From Styela clava (Eukaryota > Chordata > Ascidiacea > Stolidobranchia > Styelidae), in the NCBI RefSeq assembly GCF_964204865.1, contig NC_135255.1, positions 15,467,135 to 15,531,134 on the forward strand: DNA of 64,000 nt, read 5' to 3'. Numbering within the stretch: position 1 is the stretch's first letter; every line of letters starts with the position of its first letter. Positions 50,136-62,900 of the stretch are shown one piece after another. The notes under the pieces were generated by a model that was given only the letters and a program-made list of their open reading frames with translations, ran no database searches and was not told the origin of the DNA. Both the position numbers and the translations under genes were made by a program.

Positions 50136-51830
50136 CTGTGCTAACCGCTAGGAATGCCATCGCCGCCGCACCTCTGATTACTCTGCATGGGTTCGCAGGT
50201 TCGAATCCAATTGCTGGACTCGCCGCCATAGGTTGGTTTACGTAACGGCTGATCCGTCACGACTTCCTCCAACATCAAGTTCATGCATCGGAAAACAATT
50301 AACTAACTAATCCCCATAACGGACATGGACTGGTAAACAAACGAGGCCGTGGAACTAGGGTTGGGATTCCGGGAAATCGCGATCCCGAAATCCCGGGATT
50401 TAGACTGTTTTTTTCTATCCCGATCCCGCAATTATTTCCTAAAAATCCCGGGATTTTAGGGCTTTGTTATCAAGATTAGAAATCAAGATTAGATATTCTA
50501 ACAAATTATAGGTTTGAGTGGAAGTGGAATTATTGTGCGAAATTTTTCTCAAATTGTACCAAGGAATTATTACTTGACTAGTAGAATTGCCATTATTGAC
50601 GACTTATTTAATCATAATTCGAGCTTTGCAGGGTTTTTATTCAATATTTAATACGGAAATAAAACAGCCACACTTTTGAAAAGTAAAATCAAGAAGATCA
50701 ACTATCGTCTTCATAAATATCCGCATTCCGGCGTCAGAAATGATTGTATTTTGTAGCTCAAAATTGGGACAGTTAATTTACAAACGGTGACAAGAAAGAT
50801 CAAAGCCGACCCAAAAGTTAAAAATCGGAATAAAATCCCGAATTTAACCCGATATTCGACAATTCGTTAAAATCATTCGATTCGATGAAAATATACTATT
50901 TTGCCCACCCTTGCGATCAGTAAACACGCCAGTCATCTGGCGAAACACGTGGCAGTCCAAACACTGATGCAATGAAACTTAATAAAACCTTCATGAATTT
51001 AGTAAATTGCACTAGCCTACTTCACGAAAGCGTGGGGAAATTGACGATCATTCCATATCTCGAACACAAAAACGGTTATCTTTCTTATGTGGTCTGAAGA
51101 GTCGAATAAGCGTCTCGACTTAGTAAATGCTATGATCTTTGCCATCAAATTATGCTCGGGTCTTGCGCGAACTTCATAACGTGAAAAGATACGTCCAGCT
51201 GTGAAAATTGTTTATAACTACTTTGAACCTATTTAGAGTTTTTAGCGATAATAATTAATTGCTGTAATGAAATACAGTTTGTTTGCCACTTTCATTTCTA
51301 TCGCAACTGCCGACAGTAACACTATTGAATGATTTTGGCAATGGGAAAAACATATTGAATTGTAACAAAAATGACTTAGGTTGTGAAAAAGTAAGAATAC
51401 ATGCGATAATAATGAGTGCGTAACGTGGAACGGGGAAGGGCGAGCAAAACCGAAGCACGTGATCAGCGGTTACTTTGAAGACCACGTATTATTCGTGCGG
51501 CCGCGCAACTTTTACAATAATGTGAGGTGTTCCGAAGACCTCTCGTTTACAATGTAAGAAAACTGTTCTAATATCGTTAACTATTAACCATTTGTTCGCG
51601 TTCGACTATCGCATTCTTTATGGGTGGAAAATGTTCCTTTTTGTGATGAATGTGCCGCGAATACTTAAATAGCTAAATAGTGTACCGCTATATTAAATAA
51701 AGGTTGGGGTTTAAAAACTGGTCCCGAAATCCCAACCCTACGTGGAACGTCATATGATTAAGCCGTCTTATCGACTTTCCTGTCTACGGGATAAATACGT
51801 AAATCCTATCTTACAAAGCATGTGCTCACT
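50136..51830 (+). mobile_element. tRNA-derived SINE, split by a hAT element
   Basis: The head at 50136-50220 has a tRNA-like B box (GGTTCGAATCC). The body continues to 50355 and resumes at 51741-51830, ending GATAAATACGTAAATCCTATC. The same order is seen in the complete copy at 52805-53148 on the other strand. The interruption is the hAT element at 50356-51740. The A-box end is cut by the hAT end at 50135. Confidence 0.8.
50356..51740. mobile_element. hAT element with AATCCCGGGATTT motifs
   Basis: Left TAGGGTTGGGATTCCGGG; right TCCCGAAATCCCAACCCTA, an inverted pair. Perfect 8-bp duplication CGTGGAAC (50348-50355 and 51741-51748). It is 1385 bp, with no transposase recognised. Confidence 0.9.
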
Positions 51831-52462
51831 CAATAATAAGGGGGAGATTTGTAAACCTGTATCGGTTCATAATCCAAATGATTCGCCAAGATGTTCAACA
51901 TATTTTTAAAGAACTGTTATAATAATGGTGTTCCATTTTTGTTCTCCAGATCAACGGTTATTTAGCAGAATTATCTTCTTTGTCAATATTTTGTATGTTT
52001 TTCATTTCAACAAGGCAGTGAGTCGAAATAAAAACGTGGCAATTTGAAATACCGGTACGTATGCAATTAAATAATGCATTTTTCATTTCTTTCCATTGCC
52101 TTGATAAAAAGTTGAAAGGAAAACAGAATTTGAGATCTCTGGAAATATATTCTAAAATTAGTTAAGGTGGTAGAGTATCGACAAAGAATTCATCCACGTC
52201 ACCACGTGCCTCTTGCAGATAGCTCATTTTAGTCTCGTCTATTGCAGCTTATTCGGGACTAATTTTTGATAATTGCAACTAATGATAATTTAAGTATTTG
52301 ATGTACGACTAATTTTTTGAAACACAATTGAAAACTGACAAATTGCACACAAAATCGCGAACACGGGTCGATTGTTTGCAACCATGTTTATTTGGATATC
52401 TGTCTTAGTGAAAGAGGTGACTGAGCGACTGCGTCAATTTCCGTTGTTGCGTCATCGTAGAC

Positions 52463-53342
52463 TAGGGTTGCCATACGCCATATTTTTCCTTGACATGTCC
52501 GGGATTTTAGTGGTCAAACTTGCGTAAGGGAGCAATTTCAAAAAATTCTTAAGTGTCAAGGGGTTTACAGTGAATCCCTGCTACAAATCCTCAAATTTTC
52601 AGATATTTCGTCGCATTCAGATAATTGTAATAATGTCACATATAACCTGAATTTCCATCTGTAATCGGTATTTTGGTTGAACCATTTTATAGCCTTTTTG
52701 CTGATTATGGAGTCGAAATAAACTTATTTATTTTATTTATTTATAACTACCTTCACCTGTAGGCCTACTTTATTCCATGCTAGGGTTTAGTTTTAGTCAC
52801 TAGTGGATAGGATAGGATAGGATTTACATATTTATCCCGGGGGAGAGGAAAGCCGATGAGACGGCTTATCCATATGGCGAACCACGGCCTCTCGTCCGGT
52901 TATCATTCCAAGTCGGGTATGGGATTAGTTTTACTGTATTGTTTGTTTTCGGAAGCATGGACTTGGTGGTGGAGGAAGCCGTAACCGACCAGCGGTTACG
53001 TGAACCACCCAACGACGGCGAGGAGTCCAGCAATCCTCTCGCACATAACCGTCCCTGCATGGGATTCGAACCTGCGAACCCACGCAGAGTAATTAGAGGT
53101 GCGGTGGCGAGCGTATTCCTAACGCTTAGCCCGTTGAGCCACACCGCTAAAAATAGCAACAATTATGATCCTTTCGTTTTGTTCCGTATTTATTCTATTC
53201 TCACGAGAAAGCGGAGACAGCTTGTGCCTTTGGATACATCGTGAATTTATACCATAATATAAGTGTTTTGGTTGCAAAATCGGTCAATGTGGCTCATTAA
53301 TATTTTGTCAGGGATTTTGTCTTTTCAGATATGGTAACCCTA
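52463..53342. mobile_element. hAT element with AGGGTTGCCATA ends carrying a SINE
   Basis: Left TAGGGTTGCCATACGCC; right ATATGGTAACCCTA. Perfect 8-bp duplication TCGTAGAC (52455-52462 and 53343-53350). About 344 bp of its length is the inserted SINE at 52805-53148. Layer C of the nested cluster has similar ends. Confidence 0.9.
52805..53148 (-). mobile_element. tRNA-derived SINE, nearly complete
   Basis: Read on the minus strand it starts GCGGTGTGGCTCAACGGGCT, has an A-box-like TGGCTCAACGGG and a B box GGTTCGAATCC, then a 200 bp body, and ends in TCCTA repeats. RNA polymerase III would use the two boxes. The tail of short repeats in place of poly-A is the family's mark. Confidence 0.85.
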
Positions 53343-53374
53343 TCGTAGACTTATTGCTGATTGGACATTTTTGC

Positions 53375-56159
53375 AGGGACGGACTAAAAGTAGGCACTTG
53401 CAAATTAGACACTTTTTTAGGCACTTATTTAGGCACTTTGGAAAAAAAGTAAAAAGGGCGTAATACCTTTTAAAAACATAATTAATTAGTTAAAAATGGT
53501 CAAATTAAATGTTGAAAACGCAAATTGCAACGGGCAAACTCAATAACAATATTTAAAACGTAGTATTAAAGGCAGTCGCACGCGCTTGGTCACCACATAA
53601 GCTAGGCACATATTTAGGCACTTCGAAAAATAAAGAAAATGGCAGTTATCACTAATAAAAGACAGAGACATAAACATATTACCCACACTGATTAGCCTGG
53701 GTAAATATCCAATAGATGCACTTGAGTCTAGTACTGGAATTTAGAAATAATAAATTGTTACCGTTAGGCACTTATTTAGGCACTCGGAAAAAAGGTGAAA
53801 TGGACGTAGTAACTCCTAAAAAGGTAATGAATTAGTTCAAAATATTTAAATTAAATGTTGAACGCGAAAATTGCAACAGTTAAATCCAATAACGATTTTA
53901 AAAACGTAGTATTAAAGGGAGACGCACGCGCTCTGTCACCACGTATGCTAGGCACATATTTGGGCACTTCGAAAAAAGAAGAAAATGGCAATTATCACTA
54001 ATAAAAGACAGAGAAATGGAAATATTACCCACACTGATTAGCCTGGGTAAATATCCAATAGATGCACTTGAGTCTAGTACTGGAATTTAGAAATAATAAA
54101 TTGTTACCGGTAGGCACTTATTTAGGCACATCGAAAAAAAGGTGAAATGGGCGTAATAACTTTTAAAATGATAATGAATTAGTTGAAAATTGTCAAATTA
54201 AATATTGAACACGCAAATTGCAATATGTGAACCGAATAACAATATTTAAAACGTAGTTTTAAAAGGAGTCACACGCGCTCGGTCACCACATATGCTAGGC
54301 ACATATTTAGGCAATTCGAAAAAAGAAGAAAATCGGAATTATCACCAATAGAAGACAGAGAAATAAAAATATTACCCACACTGATTAGCCTGGACAAATA
54401 TCCAATAGATGCACTTGAGTCTCGTACTGGAATTTAGGAATAATAAATTGTTACCGGTGGGCACTTCGAAAAAAGGGTGAAATGGACGTAGTAACTCCTA
54501 GAATGATAATGAATTAGTTCAAAATATTTAAATTAAATGTTGAACGCAAAAATTGCAACAGTTAAACCCAATAATGATTTTTAAAACTTAGTACTAAAGG
54601 GAGACGCACGCGCTCTGTCACCACATATGCTAGGCACATATTTAGGCACATCGAAAAAAAAAATGGGAATAATCACCAATAAAAAAAAGAAAATAAAAAT
54701 ATTAGTCAAAATGATTAGCCTGGGACTGGGTGAATATCCAATAGATGCACTTGAGTCTAGTAGTGGTATTTGAGAATAATAAATTGTTACCGGTAGACAC
54801 CTTTTACCGTGTTTCCGCGAAATTAAGACAGTGTCCTATTTCAAATTTCTTCCTAAAATTACCACTAGGGCTTTTTTTCGGGGGATGTCTTATATTTTAA
54901 TTTATCAAAAACAAAATTACAAAGTAAAGAATTACGATATTTTCAAATATGCAAAATATAAAAACCGATATCATTGGGTTTACTTGTTGCAATTTGCATA
55001 TTAATTTTTTAATTTAAATATTTTAAACCAATTCATTATCTATTTAAAAGTTATTACGCCCATTTTACGCATTTTTAGAAGTGTCTAAATAAGTGACTAA
55101 AAAGTGCCTACCGGTAACAATTTATTATTCTCAAATATCACTACTAGACTCAAGTGCATTCATCGGATATTCAAATAGGCTAATTATTTTGACTAATATT
55201 TTCATTTTCTGTATTTTTATTCATGATAATTACCATTTTCTTTATATATCGAAGTGTCTAAATATGTGCCTAGCATGTGTGGTGACAGAGCGCGTGCGTC
55301 TCCCTTCAATACTACGTTTTAAAAATCGTTATTGGGTTTAACTGTTGCAATTTTCGCGTTCAACATTTAATTTAAATATTTTGAACTAATTCATTATCTT
55401 TCTAGGAGTTACTACGTCCATTTCACCTTTTTTTTTCGGAGTGCCTAAATAAGTGCCTACCGGTATCAATTTATTATTTCTAAATTCCAGTACTAGACTC
55501 AAGTGCATCTATTGGATATTTACCCAGGCTAATCAGTGTGGGTAATATTTTTATTTCCCTGTCTTTTATTAGTGATAATTGCCATTTTCTTTATTTTTCG
55601 AAGTGCCTAAATATGTGCCTAGCATATGTGGTGACAGAGCGCGTGCGTCTCCCTTTAGTACTACGTTTTAAAATCATTACAGTATTGGGATTTAACTGTT
55701 GCAATTTTTGCGTTCAACATTTAATTTAAATATTTTGAACTAATTCATTATCTTTCTAGGAGTTACTACGTCCATTTCACCTTTTTTTTCGGAGTGCCTA
55801 AATAAGTGCCTACCGGTATCAATTTATTATTTCTAAATTCCAGTACTAGACTCAAGTGCATCTCTTAGATATTTACTCAGGCTAATCAGTGTGGTTAATA
55901 TGTTTATTTCTCCGTCTTTTATTAGTGAATATGCCATTTTATTTATTTTTCGAAGTGCCTGAATATGTGCCTAGCATATGTGGTGACCAAGCGCGTGCGA
56001 CTGCCTTTAATACTGCGTTTTAAATATTGCTATTGAGTTTGCCCGTTGCAATTTGCGTTTTCAACATTTAATTTGACCATTTTTAACTAATTAATTATGT
56101 TTTTAAAAGGTATTAAGGCCTACTACTAAGGCCATAAAGGCCTACTTTTAGTCCGTCCC
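53375..56159. mobile_element. Long foldback hAT-like element, copy 2
   Basis: Same family as 27308-30352. Starts AGGGACGGACTAAAAGTAGG, ends CTACTTTTAGTCCGTCCC, with perfect 8-bp duplication ATTTTTGC (53367-53374 and 56160-56167). The left arm shows four ~350 bp units (motif GATTAGCCTGG near 53690, 54036, 54382 and 54713) and the right arm three (near 55141, 55490 and 55848 as ACTAGACTCAAGTGCAT). Another short sequence is inserted near the centre at 54806-54972. Confidence 0.9.
54806..54972. mobile_element. Short insertion at the centre of foldback copy 2
   Basis: ACCGTGTTTCCGCGAAATTAAGAC and CTAGGGCTTTTTTTCGGGGG resemble a widespread short animal repeat with CCGAAAATAAGAC ends. Copy 1 lacks it. 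The right end and target duplication are unclear. Confidence 0.45.
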
Positions 56160-56167
56160 ATTTTTGC

Positions 56168-57536
56168 AGAAATAAACGGGGAAATTGATGTTGCGGCAAA
56201 CATTTTCGAGGCCTTTGAGAAAATTGAGGCCTTCTTCTGCCTGATGTAATTTAGTAGTTTGTGGACGCGTAGGACTTCTTAACTTGCGCCTAACATTGTC
56301 AGAATGCCGGATCACATTCGCATGGTGCTAGCTCACAGCATCACACTCGTGTGACGCCACACTCGCCATCCAAGTGATCCAACACTGTTTTTGTTAGGCC
56401 ATCGATAGTTGTTAGGCCATATTGAGGTGACTGAGCTTGCTGTTGCATTTGCGTGGGATTATCAGCTATTAGGGTATATATATTATCAGAGCAACCAAGT
56501 ATTTTTATGGAATAACGTTTATGAAGTGAATATAATAGTTGGTTCACCGCAGCTTGAGTGCGGGCTTGCTGGCTTGGGTAACTCATTTAAAATCGATATT
56601 ATTTTACGTTTCGCTTGTTGTAGGAGTTGATGTGGCACATTCAGTAGAGACATTCCTGTCGAAATTTTGGAATAATTTATTAGAATATTGTGCGTGCTTC
56701 TTACTCTTTATATTTGCGCCGATTTGTTTGTTTAATTCTTGTGTGTAATGCTGCAATCGGTGAAAGGTAAAATTAGGTACGGTAAATTATACTTATACTT
56801 ATAAAATTACCAGATTCTGAGATTACTGAATTGTTTATATGGTGTACCGGTACCGGTACTCTAATCCATCAATTTTATTTTAGTAGACTACCGGTACTGC
56901 TGTACTAAATTGCATTTCTACGGAAACAAGGTTCTTGAAAAGCAGCCATCGATGTATGTCAGTATGTAGAGACTAACGTCTGAACGTATGTTTTACTAGG
57001 ACTGAATATTTTTTATTGTCATAACACAGACACTGATTGCATTCAGGTGAAAGACCTGAAGATGGAGTTTGAAACTCCGCCAAACCTTTTACTGTTTTAG
57101 TTTAACTACTACAGTACTAGGCTATTATATTAGTGTGCAGAGAAAAGAAGAAAAATATTGGATTTGTATCAACTCCTAGCATACGGCTTGCGGTTATGTA
57201 AAACTGCATATGCAGTGTCCGATGTCACACATAGGGTGAGAATATATGGCAGACATTACGATATTTCACTCTTCAGCTATTTGTTCTAATTTAAGCCAGT
57301 ACTGCATTAATAACCTTGAAACTAATTGTTCTATTTTCGTGACTATTCATTGTCTAATTAACTGTTACTCAACTATTTGGTTCCAAGGTAAATTGAAATT
57401 TATAGGTAAAATACTGAAAATGTGAAATTAACATAGTGCAGTAGTGTTTCTGTGATTGATGAACTTCATCGAACAAGTATAGACTGACAGATAATATCTT
57501 CTCCTGCCATTACATTTGTAAATGTTATTTTTTTAG
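56168..57536. other. APEX2 upstream region
   Basis: No gene seen. It holds a hairpin GGAGTTTGAAACTCC at 57064-57078 preceded by CCTGAAGAT, several ACCGGTA motifs near 56850-56900, and at its end a pyrimidine run with AG at 57535-57536, 9 nt before the APEX2 start. Confidence 0.5.
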
Positions 57537-57545
57537 TTTTAAAAT
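57522..57545 (+). promoter_or_regulatory. Splice-acceptor-like site just before the APEX2 start
   Basis: AATGTTATTTTTTTAG is followed by TTTTAAAAT and the ATG at 57546. The gene is otherwise intronless, so this acceptor would serve a spliced leader or a distant untranslated exon. Confidence 0.55.
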
Positions 57546-59240
57546 ATGAAGCTTGTAACTTGGAATATTAATGGCCTCAGATCAATGAAAGGACCAATTA
57601 AACCATTTCTTGATGGGCTTGACGCTGACATTATATGCTTTCAAGAAACTAAAATAACAAAAGATCAAATTGAGAGCGATTTAGCATTAGTTGATGGATA
57701 TTCTTCATACTTCAGCTTTTCACAAACACGCCAAGGTTATTCTGGCGTGGCCACATATTGTAAAGCAAATACTACACCATTTCTAGCACAAGAAGGATTA
57801 TTTGATTTTGCAGAAAAGTCTGCAGGAAATGGAGCCATTATGCATTATGGGGATTTAAGTTCAAAATTCTCGCAGGAGAGATTGTATGAAGTTGATAAGG
57901 AAGGGAGAACAATAATTACTCAGCATGAATTTTATGATTCAGCGAAGAAAAGAAATGAAAAGTTAACTGTTATAAATGTCTATTGTCCGAGGGCAGATCC
58001 AGAAAAACCAGAGCGACAAATTTTCAAAATGGATTTTTACAAAATGTTAGAAACTCGAGCAAACGCAATATTGAATTCGGGAAATCATGTTATTATTTGT
58101 GGGGATATCAATACATCACATAGAAGGATTGATCATTGTGATCCTAATGATCCAGAATTGTTTTACGATAATCCATGCCGAGAATGGATGGATGGGATAC
58201 TATATAACAAAGGTGACTACTCTGCTCTAATACATTTAAATTCAAACTCTATCCAGACAGAATTCTGCGAAGGATTTGAAAATATAAAAAATGTTTCATG
58301 CGAAAAAGATTCTAGTACTGATGGAACTGAATCAAATACGGAGGAATCTACACAACAAAATTTAAAACAGGATTCGGAAAATATAGATATTTGTAACAAC
58401 AATAGAGCAAAATTCATCGATACCTTCAGATACTTTTTCCCACATCGAAAAAATGCATTCACTTGTTGGAACACAATGAAATCTTGTCGAGAAACGAACT
58501 ACGGCACGAGAATTGATTATATTTTAGCGAATTCTGAGTTTCATATAAATTATGTTAAAAATTGTGAGATTTTACCGGAGATTCATGGATCTGATCATTG
58601 TCCAGTCAAAGCAGATATCAATGTAACTATGATACCTGCATCCAAATGTCCGCCATGTTGTACTAAATATATGACAGAATTTGGAGGCCGACAGCAGACT
58701 TTGTCATCCTTTTTTTCTCAAAAAGCAAAATCAAAATATGATGATGAGCAGCTTTGTCAAAGCCCTGTAAAGACAGTAGTATCTTCTTCACTAAAGACCT
58801 CTACGCAGAAACTTTCTAAATCATCTGTTTCAAATTCCAAAAAGCGGAAACATGAAAACAGCAGTAATACTGTAAGCAAACAGACGAAACTACATTTTTT
58901 TACCAAAAATAAATCTTCAAAACCTAAAGTAAATATGGAAATAAACACTAAAAAATCAGCGAATACTTTGTCTCTTTCTCAAGAAAAACTCGAATTCATG
59001 CCAAAAATTGATAAATCTTTCACGACAAAAAGCTCAAGTGAAGTTTCAAACTTTTGGAAATCAGTACTGAAAGGCCCTGAACCTCCTCCATTATGTAAAG
59101 GTCACAACGAACCTTGTTTTCTTAGAACAGTTAAAAAAGAAGGTCCAAACTTAGGAAAGCAATTTTATTGTTGTCGACGTCCTGATGGACATAAAACTAA
59201 TCCTGAAGCAAGATGTTCATTCTTTCAATGGAAGACCTGA
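57546..59240 (+). CDS. APEX2: DNA-(apurinic/apyrimidinic site) endonuclease 2
   Basis: Nuclear enzyme that cuts at abasic sites and trims 3' ends, working with PCNA and the ATR checkpoint. A single uninterrupted exon of 564 residues. The endonuclease/exonuclease/phosphatase domain fills residues 1-360: WNINGLR (N7), CFQETK (E34), NVYCPRADP, GDINTSHRRIDHCD (D187, N189), RIDYIL and GSDHCPV (D350, H351). A PCNA-binding box QQTLSSFF lies at 383-390. A Ser/Lys-rich linker follows, with a shorter look-alike QTKLHFF at 446-452. The C-terminus is a GRF zinc finger, with CKGH at 517-520 and QFYCC and CSFFQW. Length and order match animal APEX2 (human 518). The start is the first ATG, and the EEP domain begins immediately after it. 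Confidence 0.97.
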   Translation: MKLVTWNINGLRSMKGPIKPFLDGLDADIICFQETKITKDQIESDLALVDGYSSYFSFSQTRQGYSGVATYCKANTTPFLAQEGLFDFAEKSAGNGAIMHYGDLSSKFSQERLYEVDKEGRTIITQHEFYDSAKKRNEKLTVINVYCPRADPEKPERQIFKMDFYKMLETRANAILNSGNHVIICGDINTSHRRIDHCDPNDPELFYDNPCREWMDGILYNKGDYSALIHLNSNSIQTEFCEGFENIKNVSCEKDSSTDGTESNTEESTQQNLKQDSENIDICNNNRAKFIDTFRYFFPHRKNAFTCWNTMKSCRETNYGTRIDYILANSEFHINYVKNCEILPEIHGSDHCPVKADINVTMIPASKCPPCCTKYMTEFGGRQQTLSSFFSQKAKSKYDDEQLCQSPVKTVVSSSLKTSTQKLSKSSVSNSKKRKHENSSNTVSKQTKLHFFTKNKSSKPKVNMEINTKKSANTLSLSQEKLEFMPKIDKSFTTKSSSEVSNFWKSVLKGPEPPPLCKGHNEPCFLRTVKKEGPNLGKQFYCCRRPDGHKTNPEARCSFFQWKT

Positions 59241-59332
59241 CTGAAACTTTTCATTGATTATCTTGTACCAACCTTGATAAATGTTCATTTTTCGGACATA
59301 TCCATTTTCAAGTTGAATATTTCTTATTAAGG

Positions 59333-59338
59333 AATAAA
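59333..59338 (+). terminator. APEX2 polyadenylation signal
   Basis: AATAAA about 93 nt after the stop codon, followed by a T-rich stretch. Confidence 0.65.
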
Positions 59339-59978
59339 CTTTTTTAAGCCTTTTTAGATATCAGTATTCTTTACTGAGAGAAAGAATAAATTTTAAATGC
59401 AAACTTGATTTATGGTAGTTATTGAGTAGGCTATTTAACCGCTGCTGCCCTCACAGTATTGGTTTCAAAGTCATGTTTATACCCAAATTTTTCAGCTCAC
59501 AATAAATTTGATATTTCAAATTTCGATGGAATCACACTAACTACTTAAATTTTATGCAAATCTTATCATGTTAACATCTTTTTCGGTATAATAGTTGTTT
59601 TTAAACAGCGCAATGACGTATTCTTGTAATAAACTATGCCATTCCTCCTTTAATAATAGTTGTGTTTAGCTGGTCATGATTATGGAAAATTTTCATTTTA
59701 CTAGGCCTACTAAATTGCTGATTTATGCTTATGGATATAATTTGATGCAATTTAAAAGTAGTTCAGCTCTCGTATTTCTATTTCAGCCAATTTAATAATA
59801 TATTTTCATACTTCAATTTGCAGTGGTTACTATATCCATAATCAATTTGTTGTATTGATTTTTGGACTAACGGACGGACTATCATTATAAACTTTGAATG
59901 TGTTTGCTAAGGATGCTTTAAAACAAATCTATAAAACACTGGATAATATTGCAAGCGTATTAATATAAATATAGCAAT

Positions 59979-62900
59979 ATGATGCCGATGGGGTGGAACC
60001 AAATACGACAAGCAAAAGTTGCTGATGTCCAAGGGCAAATGAGGCACAATCATATGGGTCAGAATCAGCAGCAACAGTATAGTCACCACCAACAAATGAA
60101 TCCCCATACAATGATGATGCACAATCAACAAGCTCCATCCTTTGATTGGAATCAACAGCATATGATGCATCAACAACAAATGTATTCTCATCCTATGATG
60201 GGACATTTTGGAATGCAAAACCCACAAGTGAGTTGCTTATGGTAGATGTTTCAAAGATTTGATTCGAATAAAAACAAAACTAATGATATTATAAATATTC
60301 TGTTTTTGTGCTAAATTTGTCTGTATTGTAGAGAGGGAGGTTCTTTATGTCAAAATTGCAATGTGAATTTTGACATACCCGTATAGAGAAATTTTGATGC
60401 TCTGCTGATCAATTTATCGTCATGTTTTTGCATTTCTTGTTAATAAAAAGCTTGACCGTATTGGCAGCTCATCTCACCACTCATGGAAAATTCATTGTAT
60501 ACTTAAATCAGTGCCATTTTATGTATATTTTGTGCTTAACTATGTTTTTGTTTCACATTTTGAGAGAATTACCAGCTGTATTTTTTTTCTGTATTTTTGT
60601 ATTCCATTGGCATACAAGTATTAATTAATACAATATGCCATTGTAATGACTAGTAATTAATCTAATTACCTAATCAACTTGTATTTTTAGATGATGATGG
60701 GAATTGCAGACAAACCACCAGAGCCATCAGAACCTCCTCCTCCATCACCACCTGCTCCATTACCCAATGACGAACCCCCTCCAGCTCCCCCTGCTGCTGA
60801 GCAGAAGGTAAGGCTTTCTTTATATCACCTAGAATAGTTTTAGTAATTTGGGAATTTAGTCACTCACTCACTGCTAGTTGAATTACTAGTTAACTAGAAA
60901 ATGGCCCATTCAAACACATTATGCTTTTTTCTTTGCAATATTTGCCTAATATATTGCTGGACAGGCAACGAGTTTAGACTAGAATTATGAACACAGAGAG
61001 AGTTATAGAGAAGAATTTTGAAACAAATAGGATAATTCGGGTTCTTCGACAATGTATAAAAAACTAACACATTGGATGAAAATTCAGGAAAGTTGCCATA
61101 ACAATCAAGTTCAAAACATGGGATGTAAAAGTACTCCATGGTCAATCTTACTGACATACAGAAGTATTGTGCAACTTGCGTCCCACGGGCCAAGTGCGTC
61201 CCACAGAGGAAAATTATGTGGCTAACGAAACAAGTTTTCAATTTAGTTTAATTTGGTATGTGCAAGTAGTTCCATGCCTATGAGGCTATACCGTTCAATT
61301 TTTTTTATTCGTGCCTATTATAATGCCCTTACAGCTAGCTTGAGCGAAGCGAACAGCGCATATCAAGCAATAACCAAAATTTTTGTACCTGCAAGCTGCA
61401 ACTACTAGAGAACCTATGTTAAATAAAAATGCGGCTCGTGGTTTTACCCAGATATTTTTATCTGGCCCTTCTGTATTATAGTTTGCACACCACTGACATG
61501 AAGTCTATGAAAAAGACAAGATGCTTAGACCTTAGAGCAGTGGTTCTTAAACTTTTTCGAGCGCGACCCAAATCTGAGTTTTATGAATACTCGCGACCCA
61601 ATCCTAAAAAACGCAAAATGTGTTTTTAATGTTAGTACAGTTTGACTCAAATACAGACAACTATTTATTAGAAACAGTCCATTGACTCAGTGAGATTGAT
61701 GAAACTGAAATTTCCTTTTTCATTATATCTTCAATACACAGCTCTATTTTACTTAACGCAATACGTAAGTTGTCACGGGTATCGAAGCGATTGCGAGCTT
61801 AGTTTTGATAACCGTCAGTGCCAAATATCCTCGCTCGCACAAGTTCCTTGTCGCTAATTGTAGCAGAAAAGGCGTCCGCTGTCCGTCGCAAACACGACAT
61901 CCTAGCTGGCCTTCCGTATCTCTCGCAATATACAACTTTTTACTCGTCACATGTGCACGCACTGCTTCGTTCGCGGTAAATGGTGCCTCGAGATGAAGTC
62001 ACATTTTCTCTAGATATTGAATAATCTAATGTCGAGAAGCGAGCTTTTTCATTGCGTCGTCTATTACAATTTTCATTACCAAAAAGACACCCATTTTTGT
62101 TTATTTTAATCCACTAAGACGACATTCCATGCGGTCAACACATCGACAAGCGACGTGCATGGTTACCGATACCATAAAAATAATACACGTGACTGGCATA
62201 TCAGAATTGTGATGTAACAATGAGCTCAAGACTGTTCTTACCGTGAATAAAATTTTTTATTTCATTATTTTTAAATACCAGAGTTTAGAAGCTAAATTGA
62301 AACATTGGGAAAGCTGAAAATTCGTCCTTCTCCTCTCAGATTGCCCTTGCATTGACGACCTTGTCGCGACCCATTTTTAAACCTTCCGCGACCCATGTTT
62401 GGGTCGCGACCCATACTTTAAGAACCACTGCCTTAGAGGATATTATTATAACAGTTTGATGATTTTAATTTCAGTGGTGGGAATCTGAAATGCGGAATTT
62501 GCAAAATATGCATCATAGAAATGAATTGGAACGATTATCTGGTGAAAAATGGTTTCAAAGTATGAATACAAGTCAGCAGATTGAATGTTGGCAACACAAA
62601 CTGCAACTTATTAATAAGGAGAAAAAAGGTGATTTATTTTATATCTATCCCATTTCTCAATAGTCCAAATCTGAGTTGAAGACTGGTTTAACATTTCACT
62701 TCAAATAAATGTTATATATGGACTGTCAGTTTTACGAGGGCTTGTTTGGAAAAGCTGAATTATTTATAAAAAAGGTTACTAAACTTAATTTGCATTTCAA
62801 CTTTTTCACAAGGCAAACAATGTTAATAATAGTTGTTAGAAGAAAAATTTCATTGTATGTTACCCCGAAAATTGACTTCTCTGTTAAATTAGAAGAAGCT

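Larger units (their letters stand above)
47901..56159. other. Repeat-filled intergenic region upstream of MINPP1
   Basis: About 8 kb without a recognisable host gene. It holds hAT elements, tRNA-derived SINEs and the second foldback element, listed separately. ORFs in it fall inside these repeats and carry no domains I know. Confidence 0.7.

Noticed and set aside
56341-56586. 81-aa minus-strand ORF, Gln-rich
   Set aside because: No recognised domain, no splice or start context, and it lies between the foldback element and the APEX2 start. Likely chance.
59907-60227. 106-aa minus-strand ORF, Met/His/Leu-rich
   Set aside because: It is the antisense shadow of the Gln/Met-rich first exon of the gene at 59979.
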